A DNA stretch of 64,000 bases from Bifidobacterium olomucense. GTDB lineage: Bacteria; Actinomycetota; Actinomycetes; Actinomycetales; Bifidobacteriaceae. The number at the start of each line of letters is the position of its first letter. Position 1 is the first letter of the stretch. A program made the translations under genes and the position numbers. The notes beneath the pieces were generated by a model. The model did not search any database, had not been told where the DNA came from, and saw only the letters and a program-made list of their open reading frames with translations. Shown in pieces: positions 37,669 to 45,040 of the stretch. The stretch spans positions 1 through 64,000 of the forward strand of contig NZ_JAAIIG010000009.1 of NCBI RefSeq assembly GCF_012932375.1, written 5' to 3'.

Positions 37669-39096
37669 ATGAATACGCTTGTTTTGGCTGAAGTCACGAA
37701 CGCAGCAGTCCAGCTCAACAGCACCCAGCTCGGCATCAGCGTGGTGGCCAGCATTGTCGTGCTGATTCTACTGGTTACCGTCGCGAAGCTGCACCCGTTC
37801 GTCTCCCTGCTGATCTCCTCCCTCGTGGTCGGCATCGGCTCCGGCTACGGCCCGGTGGCCACCGTGGAAAGCTTCTCCACCACCTTTGGCTCCACGATGG
37901 CATCCGTGGGCATCCTTGTCGGCCTCGGCGCCATGCTCGGTCGCGTGCTGATGGACACCGGTGCCGCCGACAGCATCGTCGATACACTGCTCGCCAAGAC
38001 CTCCACCAAGATGATTCCGTGGACCATGGCCCTGATCGGCGCCCTGATCGGTCTGCCGATGTTCTTCGAAGTCGGCCTCGTGGTGCTCGTGCCGGTGATC
38101 ATCCTCATCACCCGCCGTTCCAGGCTGCCACTGATGCGTGTGGCCATTCCTACGCTGGCAGGTCTTTCGGTGATGCATGCCTGCATGCCGCCTCAGCCCG
38201 GCCCGCTCGCCGCACTGAGCTGCTTCAAGAACGGTTCCGTAGGCATCACGATGATGTTCGGCCTTCCCATCGCCGTAATCACCGCTGCACTCGTCGGCCC
38301 GCTGTTCTCCAAGTTCGCCGCCAAGTGGGTGCCGGTCGGTGCTCCTGAGAACTTCGATACCGGCAAGGGTCGTGTGGATGCCGACGGCAACCCGGTGACC
38401 ACCAAGCCGCCGTTCGCCCTGTCCGTGCTGTGCATCCTCGTGCCGGCCATCCTGATGCTCGGCAACGCCATCTTCGAAATCGTGGCCCCTGACCAAGCCG
38501 GCTCCAAGGCCGTCTACGCCCAGGTGCTCGCCTTCTTCGGCAAGCCCGCCATCGCACTGGCCACCGCCGTGCTCTTCGCGATGATCGTGCTCGGCCGTAC
38601 CACCCACATGTCTTGGAAGACCGTCAACGACTCCCTGAAGGCCGCACTGCCGCCCATCGCAGGCATCCTGCTCATCGTCGGCGCCGGCGGTGGCTACAAG
38701 GGCGTGCTGGTGGACACCGGCATCGGCGACATCATCGGCAAATTCGTCGAAAGCTCCGCCATCTCCATCTTCCTGCTCGCCTGGCTCATCGCCGCCTTCG
38801 TGCGCGTGGCCACCGGCTCCGCCACCGTGGCCATCATCACCACCGCCGGCATCCTCGGCCCGGTCGTCGACCAGATGGGCGTCACCGCTCCGGCCATCGC
38901 CCTGCTGGTCATCGCCATCGGCGCAGGCTCCGTGTTCCTCTCCCACGTCAACGACGCCGGCTTCTGGCTCATCAAGGAATACTTCGGCCTGGAAGTTGGC
39001 GAAACCTTCAAGACCTGGACCGTGCTCGAATGTCTGCTGTCCGTCGTGGTGCTCGCCCTCGTGATGATCTGCAGCATCTTCGTGCCGCTGGTCTAG
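37669..39096 (+). CDS. gntP: Gluconate:H+ symporter, GntP family
   Basis: A 475-residue permease with 12 or more hydrophobic spans. Family motifs include VTVAKLHPFVSLLISSLVVGI, the conserved PQPGPLAALS, and GSATVAIITTAGILGP near the C-terminus, with HVNDAGFWLIKEYFGL characteristic of GntP. The start ATG 37669 follows AAGAAGAG. It imports gluconate with protons. It is followed by gntK after 65 bp and divergent from gntR, forming a gluconate-utilisation operon. Confidence 0.93.
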   Translation: MNTLVLAEVTNAAVQLNSTQLGISVVASIVVLILLVTVAKLHPFVSLLISSLVVGIGSGYGPVATVESFSTTFGSTMASVGILVGLGAMLGRVLMDTGAADSIVDTLLAKTSTKMIPWTMALIGALIGLPMFFEVGLVVLVPVIILITRRSRLPLMRVAIPTLAGLSVMHACMPPQPGPLAALSCFKNGSVGITMMFGLPIAVITAALVGPLFSKFAAKWVPVGAPENFDTGKGRVDADGNPVTTKPPFALSVLCILVPAILMLGNAIFEIVAPDQAGSKAVYAQVLAFFGKPAIALATAVLFAMIVLGRTTHMSWKTVNDSLKAALPPIAGILLIVGAGGGYKGVLVDTGIGDIIGKFVESSAISIFLLAWLIAAFVRVATGSATVAIITTAGILGPVVDQMGVTAPAIALLVIAIGAGSVFLSHVNDAGFWLIKEYFGLEVGETFKTWTVLECLLSVVVLALVMICSIFVPLV

Positions 39097-39161
39097 CAGC
39101 CTTCCCGTCAACCATCAATCATTCGTAATCCTCTCCCCTACTCAGCTGAAAAGAGACTCCT

Positions 39162-39731
39162 ATGACCATCGCAACTAACGAACACACAGATATCATCACC
39201 GCCAACACCATCCCCGCCGACTACTTCGCCAACACCAAGCCGATCATCGTACTGATGGGCGTATGCGGCTGCGGCAAAAGCACCGTGGCCGCGCACCTGA
39301 CCGAGCGATACGGCCTGAAGTACGCGGAAGCCGACGACTTCCACCCGCAAGCCAACATCGACAAGATGGCCGCCGGCATCCCCCTCACCGACGAGGACCG
39401 CTGGCCCTGGCTCGATATCCTGGCCTCTTGGATTGATGAGCGCATCGCCGCCGGCGAGGCGGCCGTGGTGACCTGCTCCGCGTTGAAGAAGGTCTACCGC
39501 GACAAGTTGCGCCGACCGGGCGTGGTGTTCGTCTACATGCAGGGCACTTTCGACGAGGTGATGGAGCGTCTCTCCCACCGTGAAGGCCATTTCATGAAGC
39601 CGAGCATGCTGCAGAGCCAGTTCGACATCCTCGAAGAGCCGGGCGATGACGAAGTACACGTCAACGTACACATCGGACTGGCCGACCCGGATCAGGAAGC
39701 CATGGCCGTGGCCGGAGCCCTGAGCCTGTAG
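39162..39731 (+). CDS. gntK: Gluconokinase
   Basis: A 189-residue P-loop kinase that turns gluconate into 6-phosphogluconate. Walker A is GVCGCGKST. Family motifs: EADDFHPQANIDKMAAGIPLTDEDRWPWL and CSALKKVYRDKLR. The ATG follows AAAGAGACTCC. It lies between the permease and the dehydrogenase. Confidence 0.95.
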   Translation: MTIATNEHTDIITANTIPADYFANTKPIIVLMGVCGCGKSTVAAHLTERYGLKYAEADDFHPQANIDKMAAGIPLTDEDRWPWLDILASWIDERIAAGEAAVVTCSALKKVYRDKLRRPGVVFVYMQGTFDEVMERLSHREGHFMKPSMLQSQFDILEEPGDDEVHVNVHIGLADPDQEAMAVAGALSL

Positions 39732-39935
39732 ATCTTCACGCTGGACAACGTACGTTGGGTTGCGCTCAGCGTACGACGACCCTGACTTCGTGCCCCTTGA
39801 TCGGGGGAAACGTACGCTTAGTCGCACTCGGTGTACGTTTTTCCGGATTACGAGCGATAAAACCGCACAAAACGTACGTTGCGACGTACTTCATCACGTC
39901 ACGTTGCACTTATTTTCGATGGAAGAAGGAACATT

Positions 39936-40829
39936 ATGCAGATGGGAATGATCGGCCTCGGCCGTATGGGTGGCAACATGGTCAAGCGCCTGCGCGAAGA
40001 CGGCCATGAGATCGTCGGTTTTGATATGAACCCGGAATCCGGGCGTGATGTGGACTCTTTGGAGGCTCTGGTGGCGGCTTTGGACGCCCCGCGCGTGGTG
40101 TGGGTGATGGTGCCGGCCGGCAAGCCCACCGATTCCACCGTGGAACAACTGGGCGAGCTGCTTGAGCCGGGAGACATCGTGGTTGACGGCGGCAACTCCA
40201 AGTACACCGAAGACCGCGAGCATGCGGCCGCCCTGGCGGGAAAGGGCATCGGGTTCCTGGATTGCGGCGTCTCCGGCGGCGTCTGGGGTGCCGAGCGTGG
40301 TTACGCGCTGATGATCGGCGGATCGGATAAGGATTACGAGACCGTGCTACCGATCTTCGAAAGCCTCAAGCCGGAAGGCGAATATGGTTTGGTACACGCT
40401 GGTCCGGTGGGCGGTGGCCACTTCGCCAAGATGGTGCACAACGGCATCGAATACGGCATGATGCAGGCCTTCGGCGAAGGCTTTGCCACGATGCTGCGCA
40501 GCGAATACGTGACCAACCCGGCTGAAACCATGACCTCGTGGCGTACCGGTTCCGTGGTGGCCAGCTGGCTGCTCGACCTGCTCGACAACGCCACCAAGGA
40601 TGATCCGGAATTGAAGAGCGTGCCGGCCGTGGCCAACGAGTCCGGCGAGGCCAAGTGGATGGTCGAAGCGGCGCTTGAGCTTGGCGTGCCGGTGCCCACC
40701 ACTGCGGCGGCCCTCTGGCAACGCCAGACCTCGCGCGGCGGTGCCGACGACATCCTGCGCGTGGTGACCGCCCTGCGCGCCCAGTTCGGCGGTCATGTGA
40801 CCAAGGTGGACGAGATCGCCACCCACTGA
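39936..40829 (+). CDS. gnd: 6-phosphogluconate dehydrogenase, short (YqeC/GntZ) type
   Basis: A 297-residue decarboxylating dehydrogenase that converts 6-phosphogluconate to ribulose 5-phosphate. The dinucleotide motif is GMIGLGRMGGNMVKRL. GGNSKYTEDREHA, CGVSGGVWGAERGYALMIGG, and KMVHNGIEYGMMQ with the catalytic Lys follow. It is the 300-residue type, often NAD-dependent, not the 470-residue Gnd. ATG 39936 follows AAGAAGGA. It completes the gluconate branch, with 200 bp separating it from gntK, so it may have its own promoter. Confidence 0.92.
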   Translation: MQMGMIGLGRMGGNMVKRLREDGHEIVGFDMNPESGRDVDSLEALVAALDAPRVVWVMVPAGKPTDSTVEQLGELLEPGDIVVDGGNSKYTEDREHAAALAGKGIGFLDCGVSGGVWGAERGYALMIGGSDKDYETVLPIFESLKPEGEYGLVHAGPVGGGHFAKMVHNGIEYGMMQAFGEGFATMLRSEYVTNPAETMTSWRTGSVVASWLLDLLDNATKDDPELKSVPAVANESGEAKWMVEAALELGVPVPTTAAALWQRQTSRGGADDILRVVTALRAQFGGHVTKVDEIATH

Positions 40830-41631
40830 TTGCGCGTGGTTGTGTGTGGTTGTGTGTGGTTGTGCGGTGATCGCACGGTGTGGCGGGCATCGCCGCGGCG
40901 AGAATACATAAGTTGTGGCTGGGGCCACAACTTTTCCGTCTTTGCGCACTTGGTTTGTCTCGATAGCTTCATCAATCGATTGATATGCTTACCGGGACAG
41001 TTTTTCGTGTCTCGGTAGATGATTTTCGCGTTTTTTGCGATTACCGTGGCAGAATCTCGCACTCGATGAGTGGTGATTCACATATCCACGAATTAAGAAT
41101 CGGCTTAATTCCGCGGTTTTGATGCGGTGTGAGAATCAGTCGGGCGAATAAATTCGTCCCGGTGCGTGGAAAACAATCAGAATCACTTACCGAGACATAA
41201 CAATATGTCCCCGTGGCCGCATCAATCGATTGATATGCCGGTCGTGGCAATAATTCTTGCCACAACAGACGATTCCGTGCCATTGATACGGGTACGAACC
41301 GAATTATGCAGAAACCCCTGCCACAAAATGTAAAAACTAGGCGAAATGCACTGTTGTGGCAAACACCGTTGACCACAACATTCTCATAAAACGTTTGACG
41401 GTCGCATTGTGGCACCCATTGTGCCCCCCAATGCCCTGCGCGATGAATCCCATCGTCGTGTTTGGTCCGTGGTAAGTACTTATTTACTTATCGCGGGCCA
41501 AATCGCGCAGGAAACGCCCCACCATTCAATTCGTCGTCGATTGTAAGCAAAGAAAAAGCGGCTCCATCCGAAAACAGAGCCGCTTCATAGAGCCGCTACT
41601 CAACCAGTCGCGGCTACGTAAGGCTAGAATC
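40830..41631. other. Long intergenic region with palindromic direct repeats
   Basis: About 800 bp without a credible gene. It holds a 10-bp tandem repeat (GTGGTTGTGT) at about 40838-40863. A 19-bp direct repeat CATCAATCGATTGATATGC, containing the perfect palindrome ATCAATCGATTGAT, lies at 40970-40988 and 41220-41238. Near each copy are related ACCGGGACAG/TCTCGGTA and TTACCGAGACA motifs. A region near 41470 reads GTAAGTACTTATTTACTTA. The repeats look like binding sites or remnants of a duplicated insertion. The frames present look like chance. Confidence 0.6.
41553..41585 (-). terminator. Rho-independent terminator of dps
   Basis: AAGCGGCTC/GAGCCGCTT stem, followed in the minus direction by TTTTTC. 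It lies 47 bp past the dps stop. Confidence 0.85.
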
Positions 41632-42111
41632 TCACGCCAAGTGGGAGCGCATGAACCACTGGAACTTTTCGAGCTGCTGCACGTGATCCTGAATGATGTT
41701 GGAGCTGACGAAGTCCAGCTCATCCAGCTCGGCAACGGCCTTGCGATCTTCGGCGATGAAGGCGTCGTAGTACTCGATCAGAGCCTTGAGGTACTCCTCG
41801 GTGCCGGCGCGGCCTTCCACGTCGAACGGCTTCCACGTGCGGCCCCGCACAATCGCGTCAGCACGACCGTCCGGAGTGCCGCCCAGCGTGGCGATGCGCT
41901 CGGCGGTTTCGTCGGCCTGAGCCAGCACGGACTCGACCTCCGGGTCGAGCATCTCATGCACGGCGATGAAGTTCGGGCCGGTCACGTTCCAATGCGCGTG
42001 CTTCAAGACCAGAGCGGCCTCCTGCTCCTGGCTCAGTCGGTTCTGCAGAATGGCGATCGCCTTCTCCGAGGTGGCTTCGTCGAGACCCGGCACGATGAAT
42101 GCAAGTGTCAT
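41632..42111 (-). CDS. dps: Dps ferritin-like DNA-protection protein
   Basis: A 159-residue protein that stores iron and protects DNA under oxidative stress in a dodecameric shell. Ferroxidase ligands sit in HAHWNVTGPNFIAVHEMLDP (His40, His52, Asp56), and the C-terminal helix includes HVQQLEKFQWFMRSH. ATG 42111 follows AAGGAAGGA; an upstream ATG is not preferred. It stands alone. Confidence 0.92.
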   Translation of the reverse strand: MTLAFIVPGLDEATSEKAIAILQNRLSQEQEAALVLKHAHWNVTGPNFIAVHEMLDPEVESVLAQADETAERIATLGGTPDGRADAIVRGRTWKPFDVEGRAGTEEYLKALIEYYDAFIAEDRKAVAELDELDFVSSNIIQDHVQQLEKFQWFMRSHLA

Positions 42112-42313
42112 GGTGTTCCTTCCTTTCATATTTGGAACAGTCATTCCAGTCTAGGCTGTTTGCCTCCGCCACAGGCCCGGAACAGGCGTGGGAATAATCA
42201 CGAAGGAATTATTGGCAGAGCATTACCGGATGTCGAAAGTTGCACTCCCTCGATGGACTACCTCTCAGTCAGCTGCGCTGTCAGCTCCCCTGACAAGGAG
42301 AGCCGAGAAGAGG

Positions 42314-43636
42314 TCACGCTTCGGCTGTTGGTGCGTGGTCAGGGGCGCCAGCTTTGCGCACTTCGATGGTTTCGATGCGGCGGCCGTCGACCTTGGTGAT
42401 CACCATGTCGTAACCGTCGTCCGAATGCAGGACGTCGCCCACGGCACCCATCTTGCCGGTGTGGGCCAGGAAATAGCCGGCCACGGTTTCGTACGGGCCG
42501 TCTTCCAGTTCGATGCCGGTCAGGTCGGCGAAGTCCTCGATGGTCATGCTGGCTTCGATGGTGGCCACGCCGTTGACGAACGCGGTGCGGGCTCGCCGCT
42601 CGCCGCCCTTTTCGGTAGGCAGGTCGTATTCGTCGCGGATGTCGCCTACCAGCTCCTCGGTCATGTCTTCCAGCGTTACGATGCCGTCCGTGCCGCCGTA
42701 TTCGTCGATGACCACGGCCAGATGGATGCCGCGCTTACGCAGCAACTCCAGTGACGGCAGCAGCTTGGAAGTGCCGGGCAGGGAGATGCCTTCGCGCACC
42801 ACATCGCGTACCACTTTGGCGTTCGGGTCGCGCACGTCCAACAGGTCGCGCACATGCACGAAGCCGATCACATCATCGAAATCCTTACCGGTCACCGGGT
42901 AGCGGGAGTACGGTTGGTCACGTACGAACGCGGCCGCTTCGGCGATCGGCTGATCGGCTTCGATAAACACCACGTCGGCGCGTGGACGCATCACCTCGGC
43001 CACGATGGTTTCGGATGCGTCGAACACATCGTCCAGAATCGTGCGTTCGTCCTTGGACAGGTTCGTATTGGAGCTGACGAGCACGCGCAACTCATCATCG
43101 GAGACTTCGGATTCGGTCTGCTGCGGGTCGAATCCCAGCAGGCGCACGATGCCGTTCGTGTTCTTGCCGATCAACCAGATGATCGGGCGGCAGATCGTGG
43201 CAAACACGTCAATGGCGGGCACTACCGCGCGTGCGATCTGCTCGGTGCGCTGCATGGCGATGCGCTTGGGCACCATTTCCGAAATCACGATGGAGCAGTA
43301 GGAAATAATCAGGGTGAGCACAATGTTCACCAAGCCGCCAGCGATGCCAACCGGCACCCCCCAGCTTTCCACCAGCGGAATCAGGTACGGGGCGATCGAG
43401 GAGGCGCCGAACGAGGCGGACAGGAAGCCGGAAAGCGTTACGCCGATCTGCACGGTGGACAGGAAAGTGTTCGGGTCGCGCGCGATTTTGGCCACCTTCG
43501 CGCCGCGGGCGTCCTCCTGCTCCATCTGCTCGATCTGCGAACCACGCAGGGAGACGAGTGCCAGCTCGGTGCCGGAGAACACGGAACCGATGACGAGGAA
43601 CACGAAGATCAGGAGGATGTTCAAACCAAGTGACAT
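42314..43636 (-). CDS. CNNM/CorC-type membrane protein with CBS domains
   Basis: A 440-residue protein of the DUF21-CBS-CorC_HlyC group (often called hemolysin-like or TlyC). The first 200 residues have four hydrophobic spans (LLIFVFLVIGSVFSGTELALVSLR). Two CBS repeats lie at about 215-340 (VMRPRADVVFIEADQPIAEAAAFV, VIDEYGGTDGIVTLEDMTEEL), and the C-terminal CorC domain (GYFLAHTGKMGAVGDVL) ends at 430. Members act in magnesium or cobalt efflux; direct toxicity is not supported. The start at 43636 has GGAGG very close upstream. The gene is alone and divergent from the ATPase pseudogene. Confidence 0.88.
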   Translation of the reverse strand: MSLGLNILLIFVFLVIGSVFSGTELALVSLRGSQIEQMEQEDARGAKVAKIARDPNTFLSTVQIGVTLSGFLSASFGASSIAPYLIPLVESWGVPVGIAGGLVNIVLTLIISYCSIVISEMVPKRIAMQRTEQIARAVVPAIDVFATICRPIIWLIGKNTNGIVRLLGFDPQQTESEVSDDELRVLVSSNTNLSKDERTILDDVFDASETIVAEVMRPRADVVFIEADQPIAEAAAFVRDQPYSRYPVTGKDFDDVIGFVHVRDLLDVRDPNAKVVRDVVREGISLPGTSKLLPSLELLRKRGIHLAVVIDEYGGTDGIVTLEDMTEELVGDIRDEYDLPTEKGGERRARTAFVNGVATIEASMTIEDFADLTGIELEDGPYETVAGYFLAHTGKMGAVGDVLHSDDGYDMVITKVDGRRIETIEVRKAGAPDHAPTAEA

Positions 43637-43773
43637 GCCTCCAACTCTAGGAGAGCGGCACGTCAATTGGGGTACGGCAGTCATGCGAGCGTAATGGCAC
43701 AGAGTCGTGTGCGAGTACGTGTATGCGTGCGCACGTGCGTGAGTAAACGTACCCGTACATGTACAAGTACGCA

Positions 43774-43813
43774 ATGGTACGCATTCGTGTAACATGGTAC
43801 GCATTCGTGTAAT
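43774..43813. repeat. Tandem duplication of 20 bp upstream of the ATPase gene
   Basis: ATGGTACGCATTCGTGTAAC at 43774-43793 is repeated at 43794-43813 with one change at the last base. It lies 30 bp upstream of the ATPase start at 43843 and may be a tandem regulatory site. Confidence 0.8.
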
Positions 43814-43842
43814 TTGGTGTGCGTTGAGGCAGGAGCGTAATC

Positions 43843-44978
43843 ATGGTGATTAATCCGTTCAAACCAACTGCCGGCAAGATGCCTCCGATTTTATTGGTCG
43901 GCAGTCCATTATCGAAGACTTTTCCGAAGCGTTGGTCAATGGTGTGGGCGCGCCGGGGCGCATCATGTTGGTCACCGGACAGCGTGGTTTCGGGAAGACT
44001 GTTATGCTTACCGAGTTCCGTCGTATTGCTAAAGCGCAGCATTGGGAAGTCATTGGAGAGACGGCCTCTACGGGATTGGTCACGAGACTTATCACGGCGT
44101 TGGCGCCTTCGGGGCTTCGTCTCGATCAGGCCAACATCAGTCCCTCCATCGGTATTTCCGGCATTGCCACTGCCAGTCTTGGGCAGGCGCATTTTTCTGC
44201 GGAATCCAATCCGCTGACACTGCGTAATGCGCTGAACAAACGGTTAAGCAGCAAGAAGATCGGTAAAGGGAAGGGCATTCTCATCACCATCGATGAGACA
44301 CAAGCGGCTTCGCATGATGATCTGGTAGCTATTGCCACGGCTGTGCAGCACGTGATTACGGATGCCGACGAAAGTGACACGCCTGATGCGGATAAGAGGG
44401 GCGTTGCCATCGTCTTCGCCGGATTACCCTACATGGTCAATGATCTGCTGGATAACGAGGTGACTACGTTTTTGCGGCGGGCATTGCGTCGTGAATTGGA
44501 TAACGTGCCGTTGCCGGATGTCAAGAACGCATTTCTGGAGACGGTTGCCGATTCCGGTAAGACCATCAGTGAGTCCGATGCGCTTGAGGCTGCCCGACAA
44601 TCCGAGGGTTATCCGTACATGGTGCAACTTGTTGGTTATTACATGTGGCAGTCCGCGCAGCGTCGAGGTTCAAACGTCATCACATCGGATGATGTGGACA
44701 CCGGCGTTTCCGATGCGCTGCTCGCATTTGATGATGCCATATGCGCTCCGGCCTTGGACGGTACCACCAGTGCGGAGCGGCTGTTCTTGACAGCTATGGC
44801 CAAAGATGTGCCGCACTATACGCAGGTCGGTGATATTGCGGAACGTACGCGCAGAAGCCGCAGTTGGGTGAGCAAGTACCGAGCGATTCTCATCAAAGAC
44901 AAGCTCATCCGACCGGTGGGCCACGGTCAGCTGGAATTTGCGGTGCCGCACTTAGGACAGTATTTGCAATCGTTGTAA
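43843..44978 (+). pseudogene. AAA+/STAND-like ATPase with winged helix, frameshifted near its start
   Basis: The frame from ATG 43843 (MVINPFKPTAGKMPP; ribosome-binding site AGGAG) matches the start of the paralogue at 61438-62613 (NPFKPTAGRMPP). At about 43888-43893 a one-base loss shifts the reading: FIGRQSIIEDFSEALVNGVGAPGR appears only in another frame, continuous with the rest. The remaining 349 codons include Walker A GQRGFGKT and Walker B LITIDETQAA and a C-terminal winged helix (HYTQVGDIAERTRRSRSWVS). The 3' part, readable from TTG 43932, might still be made but lacks a ribosome-binding site. Function of the family here is unknown. Confidence 0.78.
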
Positions 44979-45040
44979 GAGCCGACAATCGCTTGGCAAG
45001 CATCTGCTGATCGCAAGCGATTCCAAGCGATTCCAAGCGA

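Noticed and set aside
41041..41415. 124-residue minus-strand frame between gnd and dps
   Set aside because: No ribosome-binding site; overlaps the palindromic repeat and has random composition.
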